DNA of 64,000 bases, from the NCBI GenBank assembly GCA_041749275.1, contig JBGTBQ010000295.1:1-64000 (forward strand). Direction: 5' to 3'. The translations under genes and the position numbers were made by a program. The notes beneath the pieces are model-generated. The model ran no database searches. It was not told the DNA's origin and saw nothing but the letters and a program-made list of their open reading frames with translations. Shown piece after piece: positions 44,976 through 53,222 of this stretch. Every line of letters begins with the position of its first letter. Positions within the stretch are counted from its first letter, which is position 1. The stretch is from JBGTBQ01 sp041749275 (GTDB lineage: Bacteria; Acidobacteriota; Blastocatellia; Pyrinomonadales; Pyrinomonadaceae).

Positions 44976-46301
44976 TTGAAGTCGTATCAAGTACTACTTG
45001 CGGCTCTCTTGGCCGCTTTGCTGTCCGGCGCCGCCTTCGCGCAGCGACCTGTGCGCCGTCCGGCAGTAAAAACAACTACCGGCGGCGTTAATCTCACGGC
45101 GGCGGACATGGCGCTTATCGTTGATGGCTTCGGGTTTCCGCCGGAGGTGCGCGCACGGCTCGCCGCGGACGCCGAGGAGCGCAAGACCTTCGCCAAAGAC
45201 CTGCGACAGATGATCGCTACCGCCGAGGAAGGGAAGTCGAAGGGCGTCGCGGCGCGGCCCGAGACGAAGTTGCAGTTGGAGCTGTCGCGCGCGTTCATCA
45301 TCGCGCAGGAGTATTTCAAGCGGCGCGAGACGACGGGGTCGGCCACGCCGGAACAGGTCGTCTCACCGGAAGAGATCGAAGCGCTGTTCAAGTCGCCGGC
45401 GAGCGACGCCGATTTCAACGCATTCGTCGAAGACTACCGGAAGAACGGCCCGAACAAGGGCGCGCCGGTCACTGACGCGCAGCGGATGGAGTTGCGACGC
45501 CACTGGGGCCGCGTGATGGTCGGCAGAAACAAGGGCATCGCGCAGGGCATTGACCGTGAGCGTAAGACACAGCTTATGGTGTTGCTCCAACAGTCGCGTC
45601 TCATCGCCGGCGCATTTGCGAAAGAGTTGAGGCCGCGCTTCAAGGCGACGGAGCCGGAGATCGCCGCTTATATCACGAGCCATCCCGAACTCGACACGAA
45701 GGTCGCGCGGACGCAGGCCGAAGAGATCGCGCGGCGCGCGCGAGCGGGCGAGGATTTCGTGGCGCTGGCGAGCAAGTTCTCGGCTGACCCCAGCAATCGC
45801 GGTCTCGGCGGAGACCTCGGCTGGTTCGGTCGTGGCGTCATGGTCAAAGAATTTGAGGACGCGGCTTTCGGTCTGAAGAAGGGCGAAGTCAGCGGCGTCG
45901 TCGAATCGCCGTTTGGCTATCACATCATCAAGGCCGAAGACCGGCGCGCGCGGACGGGAGCAGACGGGCAATCGTTGGAAGAGGTTCGTGCGCGCCACAT
46001 ACTGATTCTGTTTAATGCCGCGCCGCGCAGACCGGGCGTCGCGCCGAAGTCACCGCGCACGCAGGCGACGGAGGCCATCGAGTTTGAGCGGGAAGAGCGG
46101 GCGCTCAACGAATTCGTCGCCCGCTGGCGCGTCCACGTCGCGGAGGATTTTCAGGTGGTCGAGCCGGGTACAGCGGCTCCTTCCGCGCCCGCCGTCGGCT
46201 CCGGAACGCAGGCCGCGCGGCCCGCCGCCCAGACGCCCGCATCAAAGGGAAAGTCGCCGGCTGCACGCAAGACGACTTCACGCCCGAAGCGAAAGCCGTG
46301 A
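44976..46301 (+). CDS. Secreted parvulin-type peptidyl-prolyl isomerase (SurA/PrsA-like)
   Basis: 441 residues from a TTG start. Signal peptide (ALLAALLSGAAFAQ), N-terminal chaperone helices, a parvulin domain at about 240-320 (GEDFVALASKFSADPSNRGLGGDLGWFGRGVMVKEF, SPFGYHIIK), then a second degenerate ARHILILFN segment and an Ala/Pro/Lys-rich tail. Folds or escorts periplasmic or outer-membrane proteins. Paralogue of the next gene. Confidence 0.88.
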   Translation: MKSYQVLLAALLAALLSGAAFAQRPVRRPAVKTTTGGVNLTAADMALIVDGFGFPPEVRARLAADAEERKTFAKDLRQMIATAEEGKSKGVAARPETKLQLELSRAFIIAQEYFKRRETTGSATPEQVVSPEEIEALFKSPASDADFNAFVEDYRKNGPNKGAPVTDAQRMELRRHWGRVMVGRNKGIAQGIDRERKTQLMVLLQQSRLIAGAFAKELRPRFKATEPEIAAYITSHPELDTKVARTQAEEIARRARAGEDFVALASKFSADPSNRGLGGDLGWFGRGVMVKEFEDAAFGLKKGEVSGVVESPFGYHIIKAEDRRARTGADGQSLEEVRARHILILFNAAPRRPGVAPKSPRTQATEAIEFEREERALNEFVARWRVHVAEDFQVVEPGTAAPSAPAVGSGTQAARPAAQTPASKGKSPAARKTTSRPKRKP

Positions 46302-46475
46302 AGTTTTGAACGTAGCCATCACGGCTCCGGCAAAAATGTTTGTCGCGGAGCTTGAAAGCGGCTCGCCGCTGGATGCGTACTCGCCGGCTTTAATGTATCT
46401 TAATTGGCTTGTGCGCTGCCTTGCGGCCTCCTCCGTGGAGCGTGTCTGAGAAGTTTTGAAAGGAAGACGTGAATT

Positions 46476-47843
46476 TTGAAAGCATCTACTAAAGCAATCA
46501 TCGCCGCGGCGGTCGCGGTCGTCGCCTCAATCGGTCTCATCTTCTGGCAGTCGAAATACGGCGGCGCGCACGGCGCCAACCTGACCGCGGAGGACATGAG
46601 CCTCATCGCCGAGAGTCAGCCGCCACAAGTCCGCGCGCAACTCGTGAGCGACCCGGAGCAGCGCAAGGAGTTGGCGAAAGAACTGCGCGATCTGCTCGCC
46701 CTCGCCGAAGAGGCTCGCGCGCAGGGCGTCGCCGACCGCCCGGAGATCAAACGGCAGCTTGAACTGATGCGTGATTTCGTCATCGCGCAGACCTACGTCG
46801 CCAAACAGCGCGAGGCCGGCCAGCAGATCAATCAACTCTTCACAAAGGAAGAGGTCGAGGCTTATCTCAAAGAGTCCGGCAGCGATGAACGCTTCGAACA
46901 GCTTCTGGCTGACTTGAAGAAGCTCGACCCGGAGAACGCCGCCGCCGAGATTCCCGACGCGCAGAAGCAATCAATGAAGCAACAGTGGGCGACGGGGCAG
47001 GTCGTCGCGCGCAAGGCCATCGCCGCCGGCGCCGACAAGGAGCGCAAGACGCAGCTTCAGGTGCGTCTGCAACAGGCGCGACTTCTCGCCACCGTCTACT
47101 CCGACGAGTTGGCGAAGAAGGTCGAGCCGACCGACAAGGAGATCGAAGAGTATTTCGCCAAGAATCCCGACATGGACCCGAAGAAGGCGCGCGAGAAAGC
47201 CGAAGGCATCCTGAAACGCGCCAAGTCGGGTGAAGACTTCGAGGCGCTCGCCAAAGAGTTTTCTGACGAGCCGGGTGCGAAGGAGCGGGGCGGCGAACTG
47301 CCATGGTTCGGGCGCGGCGATATGGTCAAACCCTTCTCGGACGCCGCCTTCGCCATGAAAGAGGGCGAGATCAGCGACATCGTCGAGACGCAGTTCGGCC
47401 TCCACATCATCAAGGTCACGGGTCGGCGCACGGGGAAAAAGATGACTGCCGAAGCTGGCGACCCTGCCGGCAAGCCCGCGAACGGCGACGGCGAGACGGA
47501 GGAGCAGGTGCAGGCCCGGCACATCCTCATCAAGCCGAGCACGCCGAACGCGAACCCGTTCGCGCCGCCGGTCCCACCGCTTGAAGCAGCCAAGAACGCC
47601 ATCCTCGAAGAGAAGCGCAAAAAGATCGTCGAAGAGATCGTCGCGCGCTCGAAGGTTACCGTGCCGGAAGAGTTCACGGTCAAGGCGCCGGAGCAACCCG
47701 TGCCACAACCCGGCTCGCCCCACGGCGGCGTCCAGATGCCTCCGCCGCCGGTTGAAGAAGCGCCTGCGCCTGAGCCGGAAACGAAGGGCGAAACCAAGCC
47801 GGCGGACAAGGGCGGCAAGCCAAAGACGGGCAAGAATAAATAA
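46476..47843 (+). CDS. Second parvulin-type PPIase, tandem paralogue
   Basis: 455 residues, TTG start in the same TTTTGAA context as the previous gene. N-terminal TM/signal helix (AIIAAAVAVVASIGLIFW), helical chaperone domain, parvulin domain (FEALAKEFSDEPGAKERGGELPWFGRGDMVKPF, TQFGLHIIK) and a Pro/Lys-rich tail (PETKGETKPADKGG). About 170 nt between the two genes hold no convincing gene. Followed by a palindrome. Confidence 0.88.
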   Translation: MKASTKAIIAAAVAVVASIGLIFWQSKYGGAHGANLTAEDMSLIAESQPPQVRAQLVSDPEQRKELAKELRDLLALAEEARAQGVADRPEIKRQLELMRDFVIAQTYVAKQREAGQQINQLFTKEEVEAYLKESGSDERFEQLLADLKKLDPENAAAEIPDAQKQSMKQQWATGQVVARKAIAAGADKERKTQLQVRLQQARLLATVYSDELAKKVEPTDKEIEEYFAKNPDMDPKKAREKAEGILKRAKSGEDFEALAKEFSDEPGAKERGGELPWFGRGDMVKPFSDAAFAMKEGEISDIVETQFGLHIIKVTGRRTGKKMTAEAGDPAGKPANGDGETEEQVQARHILIKPSTPNANPFAPPVPPLEAAKNAILEEKRKKIVEEIVARSKVTVPEEFTVKAPEQPVPQPGSPHGGVQMPPPPVEEAPAPEPETKGETKPADKGGKPKTGKNK

Positions 47844-47855
47844 TAAGGCGTCACG

Positions 47856-47919
47856 GCTGGGGGCGCAGGCATGACGCCTACCGACTCACACCGGCAGGCG
47901 TGATGCCTGCGCCCCCAGC
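47856..47919. repeat. Palindromic repeat (24-nt arms) after the second PPIase
   Basis: 47856-47879 and 47896-47919 are inverted copies, 23/24 (core GGGGGCGCAGGCAT). 16-nt loop. Twelve nt after the stop of the PPIase and 16 nt before the next start. Confidence 0.85.
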
Positions 47920-47935
47920 GTAAGATAATTCTCAA

Positions 47936-48820
47936 ATGCAGTTCGGCGATTACCGTGTCGAGGTTGTGCCCGACGCCGAGTTTCGCCTCGACGGAGGCGC
48001 GATGTTCGGCGTCGTGCCGCGCACGCTCTGGTCGCGCTTTTTTCCTCCCGATGAACAGAACCGCGTGCGCTTGAACGCAAACTGCCTTTTCATCGAGACC
48101 GGCGGTGAGCGCATTCTCATCGAGACCGGCATCGGCGACAAGTGGTCGCCACGGCACGCCGAGATGTATGGCATCGAGCGCCGTCGCACGTTGCGCGAAT
48201 CCGTGCAGTCCGTCACCGGCTGCGCGCCCGAAGAGATCACCATCGTCGTCAATACGCATCTTCATTTCGACCACGCGGGCGGCAACACCATGCTCGACGC
48301 GCAGGGGCGGCCTGTGCCCACGTTCCCGAACGCTCGTTACTTCGTGTCGCGCTCGGAGCTGGAGCACGCCGAAAGTCCGCACGAACGCGACCGCGCGAGC
48401 TATATGCCGGAGAACTGGCGACCGCTCGCGGAGAGTGGGCAGTTGGAGACGAAACCTGACGCCTACGAACTCGTGCCCGGCCTTCGCATGGAGACCGTGC
48501 CCGGCCACTCGCGCACGATGCAATGCATCAGGCTCGAACGCGGTGGGCGCACGCTCTACGGCTTCGCCGACCTCGTGCCGACGCGGGCGCACCTGCCCCC
48601 GGCGTGGGTCATGGGCTACGATCTCTACCCGGTCGAGACGCTCGAAGCGAAAAAACAACTGCTCCCACAGGCCGTGCGCGAGAACTGGCTCTGTCTCTTC
48701 TACCACGACCCCGAAGAGCCGCTGTGCCGCCTTATCGAAGAGGATGGAAAGCTGCGCGCCGTCGGTGTCTCGGAAGCACGAAACGGATTCGTCCCGGCGG
48801 ATGACACGCAATATGCGTAG
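47936..48820 (+). CDS. MBL-fold metallo-hydrolase
   Basis: 294 residues. HLHFDHAGG is the zinc motif (about 105-112), with GHSRTMQCI and LVPTRAHLP after it. A Trp/Asp-rich start (DYRVEVVPDAEFRLDGG) is typical of the AHL-lactonase-like/quinol-hydrolase branch. No specific substrate can be called. No Shine-Dalgarno; the start abuts the palindrome. Preceded and followed by palindromes, so it is probably a single-gene unit. Confidence 0.85.
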   Translation: MQFGDYRVEVVPDAEFRLDGGAMFGVVPRTLWSRFFPPDEQNRVRLNANCLFIETGGERILIETGIGDKWSPRHAEMYGIERRRTLRESVQSVTGCAPEEITIVVNTHLHFDHAGGNTMLDAQGRPVPTFPNARYFVSRSELEHAESPHERDRASYMPENWRPLAESGQLETKPDAYELVPGLRMETVPGHSRTMQCIRLERGGRTLYGFADLVPTRAHLPPAWVMGYDLYPVETLEAKKQLLPQAVRENWLCLFYHDPEEPLCRLIEEDGKLRAVGVSEARNGFVPADDTQYA

Positions 48821-48854
48821 ATCGGTTTACACATCAATGTACGGACGGCGGTTG

Positions 48855-48927
48855 GGTCAGAACCGCCTGCGGTAGCGGGCGGGTCTAACGTCGGCACACC
48901 CGCCCGCTACCGCAGGCGGTTCTGACC
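48855..48927. repeat. Perfect 30-bp palindrome, family member 1
   Basis: Arms 48855-48884 and 48898-48927 (GGTCAGAACCGCCTGCGGTA...) are exact inverted copies with a 13-nt loop. The same arm sequence recurs at 50458-50562. Lies 35 nt past the MBL gene stop and ends 20 nt before mtnP. Confidence 0.9.
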
Positions 48928-48947
48928 TGTACATCCAAGTGAAAATT

Positions 48948-49832
48948 ATGACCACGGCACGCATCGGCATCATCGGAGGCAGCGGCCTCTACCAGATGCC
49001 TGAACTCACGGAGATCGAAGAGATAAAAGTTGACACGCCGTTCGGACAGCCGTCGGATGCCTTCATCGTCGGCACGCTCGAAGGCGAGCGCGTGGCGTTC
49101 CTGCCGCGCCACGGTCGCGGCCACCGGCTGCTGCCGACGGAACTACCGTTTCGCGCCAACATCTACGCGATGAAACTGCTCGGCGTCGAGCGCATTCTTT
49201 CGGCTTCGGCGGTCGGTTCGTTGCAGGAGCAGTACGCGCCGCTCGACATGGTCATCCCCGGCCAATTCTTCGACCGCACACGCGCCCGCGCCCACGAGTC
49301 AACTTTTTTCGGTGAAGGCATTGTCGCTCACGTCACGTTCGCGCACCCGGTTTGCGACGCGCTCGGCGACGTGCTGGAAGCCTCGTGCGGCGCGGCGGAC
49401 GTGAAGGTGCATCGCGGCGGCACATACCTATGCATGGAGGGGCCGGCGTTCTCGACGAAGGCCGAGTCGCACGTTTACCGCTCGTGGGGCATGGACGTGA
49501 TCGGGATGACCAACTTGCAGGAGGCCAAACTCGCGCGCGAGGCTGAAATCTGCTACGCCACGCTCGCGCTCGTCACCGACTACGACTGCTGGCACGAAGG
49601 GCATGACGCCGTCTCGGTCGAAACCGTCGTCGAATATCTGAATAAGAACGTCCGCAACGCGCAGGTCATCATGCGCGAGGCCGTCAAACTGTTGAGCAAG
49701 ACCCCGCGCGGCTGCGACTGCGGCTCGGCGATGAAGAGTGCCATCTTTACTTCGCCCGACCTGTGGCCCGAAGCGACAACGAAAAAGCTCGAAGCTATCA
49801 TCAAAAAGTATCGGAAAGAGTCTGCAAGCTGA
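48948..49832 (+). CDS. mtnP: S-methyl-5'-thioadenosine phosphorylase
   Basis: 294 residues from the ATG at 48948; a GTG three codons up is possible. PNP-family motifs: [76 protein letters not shown]. It phosphorolyses MTA to adenine and methylthioribose-1-phosphate in methionine salvage. No other mtn gene is adjacent. Confidence 0.94.
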   Translation: MTTARIGIIGGSGLYQMPELTEIEEIKVDTPFGQPSDAFIVGTLEGERVAFLPRHGRGHRLLPTELPFRANIYAMKLLGVERILSASAVGSLQEQYAPLDMVIPGQFFDRTRARAHESTFFGEGIVAHVTFAHPVCDALGDVLEASCGAADVKVHRGGTYLCMEGPAFSTKAESHVYRSWGMDVIGMTNLQEAKLAREAEICYATLALVTDYDCWHEGHDAVSVETVVEYLNKNVRNAQVIMREAVKLLSKTPRGCDCGSAMKSAIFTSPDLWPEATTKKLEAIIKKYRKESAS

Positions 49833-49923
49833 CAGTGTGGAGTCTGAAGGTCGAACCTTGACAGCATTCCACGCACCGGCTTCAGCCACACTTCTCCAGA
49901 CTGTTTTTAAGAGGTATTTACCG

Positions 49924-50403
49924 ATGAAGAAATTCTCCGCAACTTTATTCGGCCTTGCGTTGGCTGTCTGTCTCACGACGTTGCCGTCGGCGGCGCAGAC
50001 GGGCACGGTCGCCAAGGGGCCTGATGAGTCGGTCACCAGAGACCCGGAAGTGGAAAAAACCGCGAAGCGGAACCTCGATGCCGCGCGCCATTACTTCAGG
50101 CTCAAGAAGGCTTACGTCGCCTCGCTCTCCCGCGCGGAAGAAATTCTGGTCGCGTATCCTGACTTTACCGGCACGGATGAGGCGCTCTACATCGCCGGGA
50201 TGAGCAGTCTCTATTTGTCCGAGAAGAAGGGCAAGCAGGCGCCGCCGACATCACCCCCCGACAAGGCGCAGGAATTCACGCCCGAACGCCTGAAAGCGAC
50301 GGCGCGTTTTCACCTGTCGCGTCTGGTCGAGAATCACACCGAGAGCAAGTTTCGTAAGGACGCCGAGGAGTCGCTCAAACTACTCGGCGAGGCCAAACAG
50401 TAG
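49924..50403 (+). CDS. Secreted BamD/YfiO-like helical repeat protein
   Basis: 159 residues from the ATG at 49924; the frame is open upstream, but AAGAGG and the signal peptide MKKFSATLFGLALAVCLTTLPSAA set this start. Mature part has TPR-like helices (AARHYFRLKKAYVASLSRAEEILVAYPDFTGTDEALYIAG; ATARFHLSRLVENHTESKFRKDAEES), like one half of a BamD/YfiO protein. No lipobox, so soluble. Function unknown; likely periplasmic. Confidence 0.65.
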   Translation: MKKFSATLFGLALAVCLTTLPSAAQTGTVAKGPDESVTRDPEVEKTAKRNLDAARHYFRLKKAYVASLSRAEEILVAYPDFTGTDEALYIAGMSSLYLSEKKGKQAPPTSPPDKAQEFTPERLKATARFHLSRLVENHTESKFRKDAEESLKLLGEAKQ

Positions 50404-50457
50404 GCAGGAGCAGGTAGCCGGAAATATATGGAGCGCACACCAAGAAGTGGAGTGCCG

Positions 50458-50562
50458 GTCAGAACCGCCTGCGGTAGCGGGCGGTCTTTCGGCGCTTCTT
50501 GTCTGTCAGAGCGGGGGGTCTTTCGGCGGTTCAGACCGCCCGCTACCGCAGGCGGTTCTGAC
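50458..50562. repeat. Perfect 30-bp palindrome, family member 2
   Basis: Arms 50458-50487 and 50533-50562 are exact inverted copies, and share the arm core (GTCAGAACCGCCTGCGGTAG) with the element at 48855. The 45-nt loop carries a second GGGTCTTTCGGCG-type word. The two elements flank mtnP and the next gene. Confidence 0.9.
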
Positions 50563-50663
50563 TCATCGCGCAATCGGTATCTTGATGTGTTCTGCATATA
50601 GTCTGGCTCATGTCTCCTGTTTCCGCTAACTGTCTACTTTAAAATTCAGGAGAAAACCCACAA

Positions 50664-51605
50664 GTGTCTTTGTTAGTTGTCGGCTCAGTGGCGTTCGACG
50701 CGGTCGAGACGCCTTTCGGTAAACGCGAGAAGATGTTGGGCGGCTCGGCTACCCACTTTTCTTTGTCGGCGAGTTTTTTCACGGATGTGCGCGTGGTCGG
50801 CGTGGTCGGCGACGACTTCGGCGAAGAGGAATTGTCGGTCTTCGAGCGACGCGGGATTGACACGAGCGATCTGGAACGCGTCCCCGACGGAAAGACCTTC
50901 TTCTGGCGCGGGCGCTACGACTTCGACCTCAACCGCGCGCACACGCTCGACACGCAACTCAATGTCTTCGCCGACTTCAGGCCGAAGCTGTCGAAAGAGT
51001 CGCTGAAGGCGCGGATGGTCTTTCTCGGCAATATCCAACCCGATCTTCAGCGCGATGTCCGCAAGCAGATCGAAAGCGCCGAAACGGTCGCCATCGACAC
51101 GATGGACTACTGGATCACGAGCGTTCCCGACACGGTCAAAGAGGCCATCAGCGCCGTGGATGTCGTCATCATCAACGACGCGGAGGCGCGGCAACTCGCG
51201 GGCCATCCGAACCTCATCCGCGCGGCGCGCGAACTCCTCTCGTGGGGGCCGCGCGCGCTCGTCGTCAAACGCGGCGAGTACGGCGCGGCGATGTTTACAG
51301 CCGACACCTACTTTGCCATCCCCGCCTACCCGCTCGAATCCGTCTTCGACCCGACGGGCGCGGGCGACACTTTCGCGGGCGGCTTCATGGGCTACCTTGC
51401 CAGCCACGACGCCGTGGACGAAGCGACCCTGCGCCGCGCCATCATCTTCGGGTCGGTGATGGCCTCCTTCAACGTCGAAGAGTTCGGCACCGAGCGCGTC
51501 CAGCGCCTCACGCACGAAGAGATCAACCAGCGCTTCGCCGACTTCAAACGGATGACGCACTTCGAGGAAATTCCCTTCGAGCGCGTCCTTGAGGCGAAGA
51601 AATAA
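50664..51605 (+). CDS. PfkB-family carbohydrate/nucleoside kinase
   Basis: 313 residues, GTG start. It has the N-terminal glycine motif (LGGSATHFSLSASFF), a substrate lid, and the C-terminal motif DPTGAGDTFAGG with the catalytic Asp. Substrate cannot be assigned from this pattern; close to the ribokinase/adenosine-kinase-like group. A palindrome of 7-nt words follows 5 nt after the TAA. Confidence 0.88.
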   Translation: MSLLVVGSVAFDAVETPFGKREKMLGGSATHFSLSASFFTDVRVVGVVGDDFGEEELSVFERRGIDTSDLERVPDGKTFFWRGRYDFDLNRAHTLDTQLNVFADFRPKLSKESLKARMVFLGNIQPDLQRDVRKQIESAETVAIDTMDYWITSVPDTVKEAISAVDVVIINDAEARQLAGHPNLIRAARELLSWGPRALVVKRGEYGAAMFTADTYFAIPAYPLESVFDPTGAGDTFAGGFMGYLASHDAVDEATLRRAIIFGSVMASFNVEEFGTERVQRLTHEEINQRFADFKRMTHFEEIPFERVLEAKK

Positions 51606-51610
51606 CAGGC

Positions 51611-51715
51611 GGCGGGAGGCAGACGGCGGGAGGCAGACGAGGAGTCTTGGGTTCGAGCTTCGAGACTCCACAGCGAAACTTTTTCGCCTGTCGTCTGCCT
51701 CCTGCTCTTGCCCGC
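51611..51715. repeat. Seven-nt-period palindrome after the PfkB gene
   Basis: The left arm 51611-51638 is two copies of GGCGGGA GGCAGAC. The inverted right arm 51686-51715 contains CGTCTGC CTCCTGC TCTTGCC. The 47-nt spacer has no coding value. Confidence 0.8.
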
Positions 51716-51808
51716 GCGGTCTGCCACGCCCGCTCCGCTTCCCCCTTTCACTCTTTACACATATAATTCCGGCGTCTTTAAAATCATGTAACTAATTGGG
51801 GGGAATTC

Positions 51809-52210
51809 ATGTTCTGTCCCGTTTGCGAGTCGGAGTATGAAGAGGGCATTGAGATTTGCCCTGATGATGATGCGGCGTTGGTCGAGCGGCTGACGCCGGA
51901 GAATACGGTGCACGACAACAGCGAGGCGCGTTTCGTGGCTCTGCACAACGTCGGCTCACCCGCCGAGGCCGAGATGGTGCACGACATCCTGATGCAGAAC
52001 GGCATCCGCTCCGCCATCCAGTCGGGCGGCATGGATGCCTTCTCGCCATTGCTCTCAGCGACCTCGCCCGGCGCGCTCGTCCTCGTTGACGAGCGCGACT
52101 TCGACCGCGCGCAAGAGGTTTATGCTTCCTTCTTCGGCAGCGACACGACGCCGCTTACCGGATCAACCGACGAGGAAGAAGATGAAGATACGATGGACGA
52201 TGAAGGATGA
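51809..52210 (+). CDS. Degenerate zinc ribbon + DUF2007 signal-transducing protein
   Basis: 133 residues. N-terminal C3-x2-C6...CPDDD17-20 with the last cysteine replaced by Asp, as in the protein at 5551. Then the DUF2007 fold (VALHNVGSPAEAEMVHDILMQNGIRSAIQSGG; ALVLVDERDFDRAQEVYASFF) and an acidic tail. DUF2007 proteins are small and of unproven role. GGGGGG lies 8 nt before the ATG. Confidence 0.75.
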   Translation: MFCPVCESEYEEGIEICPDDDAALVERLTPENTVHDNSEARFVALHNVGSPAEAEMVHDILMQNGIRSAIQSGGMDAFSPLLSATSPGALVLVDERDFDRAQEVYASFFGSDTTPLTGSTDEEEDEDTMDDEG

Positions 52211-52273
52211 ACGCGAAATAAAAGAGAACGCTGTTTAGTTCTTCGGTCATCTTTCTGTTTGCGGAGGTTCGTT

Positions 52274-52669
52274 ATGAGTGAGATGCAGTCGGCGGCCATC
52301 GTGGTGCTGTTGACGGCGGGGAGCCGCGAGGAGGCTTCGCGTCTGGCGGAGATGCTCGTGGGCGCACACCTCGCGGCGTGCGTGCAGATCATGCCGGAGA
52401 TGGAATCAGTCTACCGTTGGAAGGGCGCGGTGCACCGTGAGCCGGAGTTCCTGTTGCTGGCAAAGACGACCGCCGCCTGCTTCGAAGAGTTGGAGCGCGA
52501 GGTGCGTTCGCTGCACACTTACGAGAAGCCGGAGATCGTCGCGGTGCCGGTGACGCACGTCTCGGCGCCGTATCTGGATTGGATCACTTCCAACGCCTTC
52601 CCGCCGCTCGTCTCGCGGCAGGCCGTCGAAGAGGCGGCACAGGCCGCGCCAGCGGATGAGAGTCAGTAA
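52274..52669 (+). CDS. cutA: Divalent-cation tolerance protein CutA
   Basis: 131 residues from the ATG at 52274 (GCGGAGG upstream; a longer in-frame start is unneeded). Family pattern: AAIVVLLTAGSREEASRLAEMLVGAHLAACVQIMPEMESVYRWKGAVHREPEFLLLAKT, then TYEKPEIVAVPV and the C-terminal YLDWI. Forms a ferredoxin-like trimer; roles in metal tolerance vary. Confidence 0.92.
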   Translation: MSEMQSAAIVVLLTAGSREEASRLAEMLVGAHLAACVQIMPEMESVYRWKGAVHREPEFLLLAKTTAACFEELEREVRSLHTYEKPEIVAVPVTHVSAPYLDWITSNAFPPLVSRQAVEEAAQAAPADESQ

Positions 52670-52716
52670 TCATTATCCCGTCTGCACGGCGCGGTCGGTT
52701 CTGGGCACGAGCGAAG

Positions 52717-53190
52717 CTATGAAGCACCTCCTGAGTGAGCGCCTTCGCGAGAGGCTGGCAGGAGTCCGATATCTTCATTCCAGAGATCGGGATTCTCCGC
52801 GATGAATTCACGCATTAGTTGTTTACATTCTTCAAGATCCAAGTCTGTGACCTCGATCCCGTGGGCCTCCATGAACTCTCTGCCGCCGGGGAATGTTTTC
52901 GACTCGCCGGCCACCACCTTCTTGATGCCGAATTGAACGACAGCGCCAGAGCAGAGGTGGCAGGGCATGAGCGTTGAGTAGAGAGTTGCCCCGCGGTAAC
53001 TGCCGATGCGACCTGCGTTCTGAAGGCACTTGATTTCCGCGTGCATGATGGGGTCGTTGTCCTGCACCCTCCGGTTACGGCCCCGACCGAGGATAGCCCC
53101 ATCCCGGACGAGGACGGAGCCGATAGGAATACCATTCTCTAGCTTCCCCTGCTTCGCTTCCTCGATTGCAACCTGTATGTACCTGTCCAT
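52717..53190 (-). CDS. Cytosine/nucleoside deaminase, Fcy1-like
   Basis: 157 residues from the ATG at 53190 with AAGGAGG upstream; a frame extending further is not supported. Zinc deaminase motifs HAEIKC and MPCHLC. The C-terminus (FIAENPDLWNEDIG) and the core PIGSVLVRDGAILGRGRN follow the yeast cytosine deaminase Fcy1 plan better than bacterial CodA, which is a different fold. Substrate is likely cytosine or guanine. Last gene of a fabI-membrane protein-deaminase operon. Confidence 0.85.
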   Translation of the reverse strand: MDRYIQVAIEEAKQGKLENGIPIGSVLVRDGAILGRGRNRRVQDNDPIMHAEIKCLQNAGRIGSYRGATLYSTLMPCHLCSGAVVQFGIKKVVAGESKTFPGGREFMEAHGIEVTDLDLEECKQLMREFIAENPDLWNEDIGLLPASREGAHSGGAS

Positions 53191-53222
53191 TAAATCATCC
53201 TCCTTCCGCCGCAGCGACTTTC

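Noticed and set aside
46306..46449. 47-codon frame between the two parvulin genes starting in the same TTTTGAA context
   Set aside because: No ribosome site, composition not protein-like; could be the remnant of a third start region but not supported as a gene.
47096..48811. 571-codon minus-strand frame across the PPIase and MBL genes
   Set aside because: Covers two supported genes and a palindrome; low-complexity product, no ribosome site.
49738..49923. Longer N-terminus for the secreted BamD-like protein
   Set aside because: It would overlap the end of mtnP, and the signal peptide with its own AAGAGG begins at 49924.
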